DNA of 12,003 bases from WHSM01 sp050701635 (GCA_050701635.1 JBOGDF010000169.1:1-12003); one strand, 5' to 3'. Positions 1 to 5,983 are shown, counted from the first letter of the stretch. Numbers and translations: made by a program. Notes: generated from the sequence alone by a model not told the origin.

Positions 1-1
1 C

Positions 2-55
2 TACCGGATGACCGAGCTGCAGGCCGCCGTCGGGGTGGAACAGCTGGAACAAGTT
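2..55 (+). pseudogene. Possible fragment of a DegT/DnrJ/EryC1 aminotransferase
   Basis: Read in frame 2, the first codons give YRMTELQAAVG followed by a QL at the spacing expected of the DegT/DnrJ/EryC1 family (family consensus, from memory, roughly YRMTELQAAVGxxQLxxL, found C-terminal to the PLP-lysine region). After about base 55 the frame loses all resemblance to the family, and the GH27 reading frame takes over from about base 24-36. Both frames look coding over bases 24-55. This is either the broken end of an upstream aminotransferase gene joined to the GH27 gene, an assembly chimera, or a chance match. The upstream part lies outside the window, so this is a tentative call. Confidence 0.4.
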
Positions 56-1991
56 CGCCTGCAATATCAACGAGAACCTGATCAAGGGGATCGCGGACGC
101 GATCGTCGCGAACGGCCTGGACCAGGTCGGCTACGAGTACGTCAACATCGACGACTGCTGGATGGCGTCCACCCGCGACGCCAACGGCAATCTGCGGGCC
201 GACCCGACCCGGTTCCCCAGCGGCATCAAGGCGCTGGCGGACTACGTACACGCCAGAGGGCTCAAGCTCGGGATCTACGAGTCCGCCGGCACCCTGACCT
301 GCCAGGGGCTGCCGGGCAGCCTGGACCACGAGGTGGCCGACGCCAGGATGTTCGCCGCCTGGGAGGTGGACTACCTCAAGTACGACAACTGCCACAACCA
401 GGGCCGCCCGGACTTCGCGCGGTACAAGGCGATGGGAGACGCGCTGCGCGCCACCGGCCGCAAGATCGTCTACAGCCTGTGCAACTGGGGCGAGGACGAC
501 CCGTGGCTGTTCGGGCCGGCCACCGGGGCAAGCCTGTGGCGTACCACCGGGGACATCTTCGACAGCTGGGGCAGCGTGCTGTCGCTGCTCGACCAGCAGA
601 AGGGCCTCGAACCGTTCGCCCGGCCGCACGGCTGGAACGACCCGGACATGCTGGAGGTCGGCAACGGCGGCATGACCGACACCGAATACCGGGCTCACTT
701 CAGCCTCTGGTCCCTGCTCAACTCGCCGCTGATCCTCGGCAATGACCTTCGTTCGATGAGTACGGCGACCAAACAGATCATCTCCAACACCGCCGTGATC
801 GCGGTGAACCAGGACTGGGGCGGCTCGCAGGGACGGCTGGTACGCGATCTCGGCGGCGGGCTGCAGGTGTGGGCGAAGCCGATGTCGGACGGCTCGGTCG
901 CGACCGTGCTGTTCAACCGGTCGTCGGCCACCGCCACCATCACCACCAGCGCGGCGGAGCTCGGTCTTGGCGGGTCCACGTCCTACAGCTTGAAGGACCT
1001 CTGGTCCGGTGCCACGTCGACCAGCGCCGGCGCGATCTCGGCGAGTGTGCCGTCGCACGGCGCGGTGATGTACCGGGTCAGCCGCTCGGGCACGCTGGCG
1101 GCGCCTCGTGCGGCGGGGACGTACCAGGTCAGCGATCTGGGCTGGCTCGCCTCGTCCAACGGCTGGGGGCCGGTGGAGAAGGACCGTTCCAACGGCGAAT
1201 CCGCCGCTGGGGACGGCCGCACCCTGACGATCGGGAGCACCACGTACCCGAAGGGGCTCGGGGTGCACGCCGACTCGGCGGTGCACCTGTGGCTGGGCGG
1301 GTCGTGCCGGCGGTTCACCGCGCGGGTCGGGGTGGACGCTGAGGCCGGTTCGGGTCGGGGCACAGTCCGGTTCCAGGTGTACGGGGACGGGAGGTTGCTG
1401 GCGTACTCCGACGTGAAGACCGGGGGCCAGGCGGCGACGGCACTTGCCGTACCCACGGCTGGGGTCAAAGCTCTTGAACTGCGGGTCACCGCGGCCCGGG
1501 ACGGCATCAACTACGACCACGCCGACTGGGCCGACGCGCAGCTGGTATGCGGCACCGCCGGCACTGCCCGGTACGTCTCCGACACCACCTGGACCTCCGC
1601 GACCAACGGCTGGGGCCCGGCCGAGCGGGACCAGTCCAACGGCGAGGCGGCCGGCGGCGACGGCGGCACGCTCTCGGTCGCCGGCGTGAACTACCCGAAG
1701 GGTGTCGGCGCGCACGCCGCCAGCGACATCGCGGTGTCCGCGACCGGCTGCGAGCGGTTGGTCGCGGTGGCCGGCATCGACGCCGAGACCGGCGGCCGGG
1801 GCAGCGTCTCGTTCCAGGTGGTCGCCGACGGTACGACGATCTACAGCAGCGGCACCCTGGTCCCCGGCACCGCCGCCGTGATCGACCTGGACGTCACCGG
1901 CCGGTCGCAGCTGCGCCTCGTGGTCGGCAACGGCGCCGACAACATCGACTTCGACCACGCCGACTGGGCCAGCGCCCAACTGGTCTGCTGA
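12..1991 (+). CDS. GH27 alpha-galactosidase with two NPCBM domains, 5' end missing
   Basis: A retaining glycoside hydrolase of family GH27, expected to release terminal alpha-galactosyl residues outside the cell. The frame is open from base 12 (an in-frame TGA lies at 9-11) and enters the family at PPSGWNSWNKF, then NIDDCW. The nucleophile Asp is in YLKYDNC (codon 384-386). The acid/base Asp is in WRTTGDI (codon 552-554). A C-terminal beta domain follows. Two tandem NPCBM domains start near bases 1122 and 1569, each with an NGWGP...SNGE motif and ending in DHADWA-AQLVC. No signal peptide or usable start codon lies upstream: the first ATG (162) would delete the first barrel strands. The usual PPMGWN reads PPSGWN here. 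The gene is therefore truncated or fused at its 5' end. Family assignment is secure; whether it is expressed is doubtful. Confidence 0.9.
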   Translation, partial: PSCRPPSGWNSWNKFACNINENLIKGIADAIVANGLDQVGYEYVNIDDCWMASTRDANGNLRADPTRFPSGIKALADYVHARGLKLGIYESAGTLTCQGLPGSLDHEVADARMFAAWEVDYLKYDNCHNQGRPDFARYKAMGDALRATGRKIVYSLCNWGEDDPWLFGPATGASLWRTTGDIFDSWGSVLSLLDQQKGLEPFARPHGWNDPDMLEVGNGGMTDTEYRAHFSLWSLLNSPLILGNDLRSMSTATKQIISNTAVIAVNQDWGGSQGRLVRDLGGGLQVWAKPMSDGSVATVLFNRSSATATITTSAAELGLGGSTSYSLKDLWSGATSTSAGAISASVPSHGAVMYRVSRSGTLAAPRAAGTYQVSDLGWLASSNGWGPVEKDRSNGESAAGDGRTLTIGSTTYPKGLGVHADSAVHLWLGGSCRRFTARVGVDAEAGSGRGTVRFQVYGDGRLLAYSDVKTGGQAATALAVPTAGVKALELRVTAARDGINYDHADWADAQLVCGTAGTARYVSDTTWTSATNGWGPAERDQSNGEAAGGDGGTLSVAGVNYPKGVGAHAASDIAVSATGCERLVAVAGIDAETGGRGSVSFQVVADGTTIYSSGTLVPGTAAVIDLDVTGRSQLRLVVGNGADNIDFDHADWASAQLVC

Positions 1992-2037
1992 CCCGGGGTG
2001 GCCACATCTGACCTGTGCTCAGCAGGGACACAACCGC

Positions 2038-2076
2038 GGTGGTACGGCGCCCCGAGCGCGTACCACCCGGGTGGTA
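2038..2076. promoter_or_regulatory. Palindromic element with three GGTGGTA half-sites
   Basis: A perfect 16-bp palindrome, TACCACCCGGGTGGTA, occupies 2061-2076. A further half-site GGTGGTACG at 2038-2046 pairs exactly with CGTACCACC at 2059-2067. The three half-sites can thus form two mutually exclusive hairpins, or serve as an operator for a dimeric repressor. It lies 47 bases after the GH27 stop and about 90 bases before the start of the DUF6223-like gene, so it could be an operator for that gene or a terminator for the GH27 gene. The symmetry is seen directly; the role is inferred. The rest of the 1992-2166 gap shows no convincing gene or promoter. Confidence 0.5.
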
Positions 2077-2166
2077 GGCCGATCGGCAACTCCGGCATGA
2101 CGACCCGTGACCACGCCGATACATACGCTGCGGCTGGTACCCGTCATGCGAGCGAAGGGATCCTCG

Positions 2167-2589
2167 ATGTATATCCGTCACCTGTGTGCCGCCGCCGCAG
2201 CCGGCCTGCTCGGCGCGTTCGGGCTTGCCGCACCGGCGGCCGCGCACGTCGCGGTCCAGCCGGTCGCCGCCAGTGTGTACACCATGAGCGCCGGCCGACT
2301 CGGGTCCAGCGCGGCCGCCGTACTGGGGCTGGTCGGCGTGGTCATCGGTGTGCTGGCTCTGGTCCGTCCCGCCGGCCGTTTCGGCACCGCCAACGGGCGG
2401 CTCGGCGCCGTCGTGGCCCTGGCGGCAGGGCTGATCGGCATGGCCCTCGGTGGGCTGGTCGCCGCCACCTCCGACGCTGGAATCGGCACCGGCAACGGGC
2501 GAGGTGGGGCGTACGTGGCCCTGGTGGTGGGGCTGATCGCCGTGGCCCTCGGTGGGCTGGCCATGGCCCGTTCCCGCCGTACCGGCTGA
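2167..2589 (+). CDS. DUF6223-like small membrane protein
   Basis: 140 residues, function unknown. An N-terminal signal-like segment (residues 1-26, ending APAAA-H) is followed by three hydrophobic segments at about 48-66, 79-100 and 113-133 and a basic tail ARSRRTG. The recurring GTGNGR...GLI...ALGGLA pattern matches what I recall of the actinobacterial DUF6223 family. The ATG at 2167 is preferred because AAGGGA ends six bases before it; in-frame ATGs at 2107 and 2146 lack a comparable ribosome site and would put charged residues ahead of the signal. The gene is flanked upstream by the palindromic element at 2038-2076 and converges on the response-regulator gene with only nine bases between their stops. 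The family name rests on memory of the motif; the topology is read from the sequence. Confidence 0.8.
   Translation: MYIRHLCAAAAAGLLGAFGLAAPAAAHVAVQPVAASVYTMSAGRLGSSAAAVLGLVGVVIGVLALVRPAGRFGTANGRLGAVVALAAGLIGMALGGLVAATSDAGIGTGNGRGGAYVALVVGLIAVALGGLAMARSRRTG
2275..2580 (+). repeat. Three 34-codon repeats inside the DUF6223-like gene
   Basis: Residues 37-70, 71-104 and 105-138 align without gaps. Repeats 2 and 3 share about 20 of 34 residues, including GT-NGR, VAL and ALGGL. Repeat 1 is more divergent but keeps GRLG and the G-L-x-G spacing. At the DNA level 2428-2458 and 2530-2560 differ at only two of 31 bases, at an offset of exactly 102 bases. Each repeat holds one glycine-rich membrane segment. 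Confidence 0.8.
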
Positions 2590-2598
2590 CCTGCCTGG

Positions 2599-3261
2599 TC
2601 AGGAGCGGGCGAGCCAGCCGGGGACGGTCAGGCCGGACTCGTACGCGAGGATCACCAGCTGGGCCCGGTCCCGGACCTGGGCCTTGGTCATGATCCGGCT
2701 GACGTGCGTCTTCGCGGTGGCCGGGCTCAGCACCAGCCGCGCCGCGATCTCGTTGTTGGACAGGCCGGCGGCGACCAGCGCCATCACCTCGCGTTCCCGC
2801 TCGGTGAGCGCGCTCAGCCGCGGCCCCGGGTCGGGATGGGTGGCCCGGGCGGTGAACTCGGCGATCAGACGGCGGGTGATGGACGGCGCGATCAGCGCGT
2901 CGCCCCGGGCCACCACCCGTACCCCGTGGATCAGCTCCGCCGGCTCGGTGTCCTTGACCAGGAAGCCGCTCGCGCCGGCCCGCAGCGCGCCGTAGACGTA
3001 GTCGTCCAGGTCGAACGTGGTCAGGATGATCACGCGGACATCGGAGCTCGCGGCGATCTCCCGGGTGGCGGCCAGGCCGTCCAGCCCGGGCATCCGGATG
3101 TCCATGAGTACGACGTCCGGCCGCAGCTGCCGGGCGAGCCGTACCGCCTCGGCACCGTCGGCGGCCTCGCCGACCACCTCGATGCCGTCCTCACCGTCCA
3201 GGATGGACCGGAACCCGGCGCGTACCAGGGTCTGGTCGTCGGCGAGCAGCACCCGGATCAC
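2599..3261 (-). CDS. NarL/LuxR-family response regulator
   Basis: 220 residues. The N-terminal receiver domain (about 1-120) has the acidic pair D8-D9, phospho-acceptor D54 in LMDIRMPG, T82 and K103. The C-terminal LuxR-type helix-turn-helix (about 150-213) contains LTEREREVMALVAAGLSNNEIA and a recognition helix around TAKTHVSRI. It should act as a phosphorylation-controlled transcription factor for the kinase encoded just upstream. The start is a GTG whose bases overlap the kinase stop as GTGA, which implies translational coupling and rules out the need for a separate promoter. Residues are complete and the length is normal for the family. Targets are unknown; the convergent DUF6223-like gene is a neighbour but not obviously a target. 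Confidence 0.95.
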   Translation of the reverse strand: MIRVLLADDQTLVRAGFRSILDGEDGIEVVGEAADGAEAVRLARQLRPDVVLMDIRMPGLDGLAATREIAASSDVRVIILTTFDLDDYVYGALRAGASGFLVKDTEPAELIHGVRVVARGDALIAPSITRRLIAEFTARATHPDPGPRLSALTEREREVMALVAAGLSNNEIAARLVLSPATAKTHVSRIMTKAQVRDRAQLVILAYESGLTVPGWLARS

Positions 3262-4397
3262 GCCGGCGCTCCCGCCGGTACGTGGCCGGGCCGCAGCGGC
3301 AGGCGGGCGCGTACCCGGAAACCGCCGTCCGGCCCTGGGCCCGTGGTCAGCGAGCCGCCGAGCGCCCGGGCCCGCTCGCCCATGCCGAGGATGCCGTTGC
3401 CGGGCGGGCCGGGTGCGCCGGTGCCGTCATCCTCGATCTCCACCAGTACGTCGTCGCGGTCGGGCCGGACCCGGATCACCGCGGTGGTCGCGCCTGCGTG
3501 CCGGGTCACGTTGGTGAGCGCCTCCTGGACGATCCGGTACGCGGCCAGGTCGACCTCGGCCGGCAGCGGCCGGGTCTCGGCCAGCTCGGTACGGATCTCC
3601 AACCCCGACTGCCCGGCCGTCGTGACCAGCTCGTCGAGGCGGTTCAGGCCGGGCGTGGGCGCGGTCGGCGCCTCGCCCTCCTGCCGCAGTACGCCGAGCG
3701 TCGTACGCAGCTCGCGCAGCATCTCCTTGCTCGTCTGCTTGATCGTGGTGAGCGCCTGCTCGGACCGGCTGGGGTCGGGGCGGTGCAGCGCGGCGCTGGC
3801 CTGCACGTTGATCAGCGAGAGGTGGTGGCCCAGCACATCGTGCAGCTCTCGGGCGATGCGCAGCCGCTCCTCGGTGGCCTGGCGCCGGCCCTCCTCCGCT
3901 ATCCGCTGCTCGGCGGCGAGCACCCGGGCCCGCGCCTCGGTGAGGTAGGCCCGCCGGTTGCGGGTCACACCGACGATGACCGCGACGAGCCAGCCGGCGT
4001 GCAGCAGCGTGGCCCCGTTCGCGGTGTTCCGGTTGTAGCCGTCCGCGACGGCGAAGGCGATCACCGAGGCGAGACCGAGCCCGATCGCGACACCGAGGTA
4101 CCCCTCGTCGACGACGGTGTAGAGCGCCACGATGAACACCAGCATGATCGGACCGGGCCGCTGCAGCAACGCCCCGTACGCGCCGACGGCGACCAGCGCC
4201 ACCACGCCCACCGGCACCGGATGGCGGCGGCGGACGCACAGCGCGCCGGAGGAGACCAGCACGGTCAGCAGCGCCGCCCATTCCGCGGCGGTGTCGATGC
4301 CGCCCGACTGCACCACCAGGCCGACGAGGGCGACCAGCCCGACAGCGAGCACCAGGGCCGTGTCAGCCGTCCGGCCACGCCATCGCAACCTCGCCAT
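3258..4397 (-). CDS. Sensor histidine kinase, HisKA_3 (NarL-partner) type
   Basis: 379 residues. The N-terminal half is a membrane sensor with about five to six hydrophobic segments (roughly 13-30, 40-55, 61-78, 83-96, 101-118, 129-143) and only short loops, so signals are probably sensed within or near the membrane. A short coiled linker (about 145-175) leads to the HisKA_3 dimerisation helix with RELHDVLGHHLS, phospho-acceptor H186. The HATPase domain has the N-box EALTNVTRHA and a glycine box DDGTGAPG...GNGILGMGERA. It should autophosphorylate and pass phosphate to the regulator encoded directly downstream (4-base overlap). No sensory domain that would reveal the ligand is visible. The ATG at 4397 is the natural start; GGAAGG lies 14 bases upstream, rather far, and a leaderless start is also possible (see 4405-4410). 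Confidence 0.95.
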   Translation of the reverse strand: MARLRWRGRTADTALVLAVGLVALVGLVVQSGGIDTAAEWAALLTVLVSSGALCVRRRHPVPVGVVALVAVGAYGALLQRPGPIMLVFIVALYTVVDEGYLGVAIGLGLASVIAFAVADGYNRNTANGATLLHAGWLVAVIVGVTRNRRAYLTEARARVLAAEQRIAEEGRRQATEERLRIARELHDVLGHHLSLINVQASAALHRPDPSRSEQALTTIKQTSKEMLRELRTTLGVLRQEGEAPTAPTPGLNRLDELVTTAGQSGLEIRTELAETRPLPAEVDLAAYRIVQEALTNVTRHAGATTAVIRVRPDRDDVLVEIEDDGTGAPGPPGNGILGMGERARALGGSLTTGPGPDGGFRVRARLPLRPGHVPAGAPA

Positions 4398-4404
4398 GCG
4401 CCGA

Positions 4405-4410
4405 AGCCTA
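4405..4410 (-). promoter_or_regulatory. Candidate -10 element for the kinase gene
   Basis: On the minus strand TAGGCT fits the actinobacterial TANNNT -10 pattern and ends seven bases before the kinase ATG. Transcription would then begin at or next to the start codon (leaderless mRNA). The matching -35 region (around 4428-4434) is poor. This is weak evidence. The remainder of 4398-4541 shows no gene; it contains only GC-rich small palindromes. Confidence 0.3.
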
Positions 4411-4541
4411 ACCTTCCGCGGGTGGGTCGGAGAATGCGCCGGTTGGGTACACCTGCCGCGCCGAGCTGACCCGGCTGCGGGGTTCCACTGTGGTTAGCTC
4501 GTGACTGTGAAAGGGCGGGCCCGGCCGGCCGAACAACGGAC

Positions 4542-4573
4542 TTGACTTTGGAGTGCGCTCCAAGGTTTAGGTT
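4542..4573 (+). promoter_or_regulatory. MerR-type promoter with operator dyad
   Basis: A -35 hexamer TTGACT (4542-4547) and a -10 hexamer TAGGTT (4568-4573) are separated by 20 bases, the over-long spacer typical of promoters activated by MerR proteins through DNA distortion. Inside the spacer is the dyad TTGGAG-TGCG-CTCCAA (4548-4563). The -10 ends six bases before the ATG at 4580, so the transcript would start at about the first base of the coding sequence (leaderless), and no Shine-Dalgarno is present. The arrangement implies autoregulation by the downstream MerR protein. Confidence 0.85.
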
Positions 4574-4579
4574 CTTCTT

Positions 4580-5023
4580 ATGGGTGCTGGGACAACCGAG
4601 TTGCGGGGACTACGGGTCGCCGAGCTGGCTGAGGCAACTGGCCTGACGCCGGACACGGTCCGCTACTACGAGCGGGTCGGGCTGTTGCCCCCACCGGCCC
4701 GCACCCCCGCCGGCTACCGGATGTTCGGGGTCGAGATCGTCGACAGGGTGCGGTTCATCCAGGGCTGCCAGCGGCTGGGGCTGCGGCTGCGGGACATCGC
4801 GGATCTGTTAGCCGTGCGCGACACCGGCGCCTGTCCGTGTGAACCCGCCGAACAGCTCCTGAGTCGCCGATTGACCGAGCTCGACGCGGAGATCGCGCGG
4901 CTGGTCGCACTGCGCGTGCAGATGGCCACGATGGTCGACTCGCTGCCTTCGCCGAACTGCCCGCCGCCCGCACCCGGAGCGAGCTGGTGCCCACCTGGCG
5001 AAGGAGGAGGTGACCAACGATGA
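4580..5023 (+). CDS. MerR-family regulator, probably metal-sensing
   Basis: 147 residues. The N-terminal winged helix-turn-helix (about 10-78) has GLRVAELAEATGLTPDTVRYYE and GYRMF. A long dimerisation helix (about 88-120) follows. Cysteines sit at 63, 85, 87, 127 and 137: the C85-P-C87 just before the dimerisation helix and the C127/C137 pair in the tail lie where thiophilic-metal MerR sensors carry ligands, so soft-metal sensing is likely, though the metal cannot be named. It should bind the dyad in its own promoter and activate transcription when loaded. Leu77 is encoded by TTA, a codon read by the bldA tRNA in many actinomycetes. The last residues (EGGGDQR) are encoded by the Shine-Dalgarno of the overlapping microprotein gene. 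The function call is firm at family level; the inducer is inferred. Confidence 0.93.
   Translation: MGAGTTELRGLRVAELAEATGLTPDTVRYYERVGLLPPPARTPAGYRMFGVEIVDRVRFIQGCQRLGLRLRDIADLLAVRDTGACPCEPAEQLLSRRLTELDAEIARLVALRVQMATMVDSLPSPNCPPPAPGASWCPPGEGGGDQR
5006..5013 (+). promoter_or_regulatory. Perfect Shine-Dalgarno for the Cys-rich microprotein
   Basis: GGAGGTGA is fully complementary to the 16S rRNA 3' end and lies six bases before the ATG at 5020. It sits inside the 3' end of the MerR coding sequence. It is the strongest ribosome site I see in the window and argues that the short frame after it is translated. Confidence 0.85.
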
Positions 5024-5091
5024 TCGAGCTGTTGTCCTGCTGCTGCGAGGAAGGCGCGTGCCCGCCAGAGGACTGCTGCTGCGGCCGCTGA
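5020..5091 (+). CDS. Cys-rich 23-residue microprotein, metallothionein-like
   Basis: A short frame beginning MIELLSCCC and ending CCCGR. Seven of 23 residues are cysteine, at 7-9, 14 and 19-21, giving the symmetric pattern CCC-x4-C-x4-CCC; the spacers are acidic or proline-containing (EEGA, PPED). The ATG overlaps the MerR stop as ATGA, and a perfect Shine-Dalgarno stands six bases upstream. A strong hairpin terminator begins 15 bases after its stop. No membrane segment or signal is present, so it should be cytosolic. The cysteine density and coupling to a MerR-type regulator suggest it binds a thiophilic metal as a buffer, carrier or co-sensor. I do not recognise a named family. Translation is well supported by context; the metal role is inferred. 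It is too short for most automatic gene finders. Confidence 0.75.
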   Translation: MIELLSCCCEEGACPPEDCCCGR

Positions 5092-5105
5092 CCGCTAGCA
5101 ATCCT

Positions 5106-5131
5106 GGCCCGCCGGATCACACCGGCGGGCC
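5106..5131. terminator. Strong hairpin terminator
   Basis: GGCCCGCCGG pairs perfectly over 10 bases with CCGGCGGGCC around the loop ATCACA. It lies 15 bases after the microprotein stop and between convergent genes, so it can serve both strands. No T-tract follows, as is usual in actinobacteria. Confidence 0.8.
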
Positions 5132-5150
5132 GCCGCTCATGTCAGCGGCG
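5131..5150. terminator. Second small hairpin next to the terminator
   Basis: CGCCGCT and AGCGGCG form a perfect 7-bp stem around the loop CATGTC, sharing one base with the hairpin before it. It lies 25 bases from the GntR stop and may help end the minus-strand transcript. Confidence 0.45.
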
Positions 5151-5174
5151 AGGGGGACGACAGCGGCGGCCAGG

Positions 5175-5882
5175 TCAGGTGGCCGCAGGCTTGAGGCGCT
5201 CGTACGAGGCGTCGATGTGGGCGAGCATCGCAGCTTCGGCTGCGTCCGGGTCGTGTGCGGTGATGGCGGCGACGATGCGCCGGTGCTCCTGGACCGCGGG
5301 CGTGGCGAGCGCCGAGCCGTAGAAGAGCCGGAACAGGTGCAGGTGGCACCGGGTGCCCTCGAACGCGTTGCGCATCACGCGGTTCCCGGCGAGCTCGAAG
5401 ACGAGCAGGTGGAACCGGGTGTCATGCGCGGCGAGAGACTTGTACGAGTCGTAGTCCGCGCCGGTGGGGATGCTGCCGGCGGTGCGCAGCTCGGCCCGTA
5501 GCTGGCCGGCCCCCTCGGCGGTCACTTTCGCCGCGGCGGTACGTGCCGCTCTCGGCTCGAGCAGGCGGCGGAATTCGAACAGCTCGTCGAGCTCGGTCCG
5601 GTTGAGAAGCCGGGTGGTGAAGTAGCCGCGGAGCGCCTCCTTGCGTACCAGGCCGGCCGCCTCGAGCCGGGCGAGGCTCTCGCGTACGGGGGTGGGGGAG
5701 ACCTCCAGCCGGCGGGCGAGCTCCTCGATGCTGACCTTGGTGTCGGGGGGAATCGCGTGATCCATGATCAGCGCGGTGATCGACTCGTGGACCTCGTCGG
5801 CGAGGATGCGCCGGGCCGGCATCGGCAGTCCTGCCAGTCCTGCGGCGGCGCCCTTGCCGACGACCGGGTCCGTCGTGTTCAT
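5175..5882 (-). CDS. GntR-family (FCD subfamily) transcriptional regulator
   Basis: 235 residues. The N-terminal winged helix-turn-helix (about 24-92) includes VSIEELARRLEVSPTPVRESL and the wing GYFTT. The C-terminal all-helical FCD ligand domain (about 97-225) has the expected metal-site residues D154 and H158 (DTRFHLLVFELAGN), H200 (EHRRIVAAI) and H222. FCD domains usually bind organic acids or sugar acids, which fits the divergent operon. The start at 5882 is chosen because GGAGG lies four bases upstream (minus strand) and the family fold begins soon after; the open frame extends to 6086, but that extension overlaps the palindrome and the lipoprotein start and has no GntR character. It probably represses the divergent transport operon, and perhaps itself, through the palindrome at 5972-5983. 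Confidence 0.93.
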   Translation of the reverse strand: MNTTDPVVGKGAAAGLAGLPMPARRILADEVHESITALIMDHAIPPDTKVSIEELARRLEVSPTPVRESLARLEAAGLVRKEALRGYFTTRLLNRTELDELFEFRRLLEPRAARTAAAKVTAEGAGQLRAELRTAGSIPTGADYDSYKSLAAHDTRFHLLVFELAGNRVMRNAFEGTRCHLHLFRLFYGSALATPAVQEHRRIVAAITAHDPDAAEAAMLAHIDASYERLKPAAT

Positions 5883-5971
5883 GCGACCTCCGTGGGTGGC
5901 ATCCCGCCGTTTTCGAGTCCTGCCAGCTTCTTGACTCGACCTAGTATCCGGTGCATCATCGGACACACCAT

Positions 5972-5983
5972 ATCCTATAGGAT
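5972..5983. promoter_or_regulatory. Likely GntR operator
   Basis: ATCCTATAGGAT is a perfect 12-bp palindrome in the gap between the divergent GntR gene and the transport operon, two bases before the first ATG (5986) of the lipoprotein frame. It is the most AT-rich spot in the gap and overlaps TATCCT (5971-5976), which fits a -10 element, so binding there would block transcription of the operon. A TTGACT at 5931-5936 resembles a -35 but has no well-spaced -10. The symmetry is seen; the GntR link is inferred from position. Confidence 0.7.

Noticed and set aside
162..164. ATG at 162 as the true start of the GH27 protein
   Set aside because: It would remove GWNSWN and NIDDCW, the first strands of the barrel, and any signal peptide; the frame is clearly family-like upstream of it.
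56..745. Frame 2 continuing as a long open frame after the aminotransferase-like start
   Set aside because: The translation becomes Arg/Gly/Pro-rich with no family resemblance, as expected of an out-of-frame reading of GH27 sequence.
1985..2025. Inverted repeat CTGCTGA/TCAGCAG as a GH27 terminator
   Set aside because: Arms are only 7 bp with a 27-base loop and the left arm is inside the coding end; too weak to call.
2107..2166. Earlier start for the DUF6223-like protein
   Set aside because: No ribosome site fits and it would place a charged stretch before the signal segment; AAGGGA suits the ATG at 2167.
4514..4530. GC-rich small palindromes (GGGCCC, GGCCGGCC) before the merR promoter
   Set aside because: Short palindromes of this composition arise by chance at this GC content.
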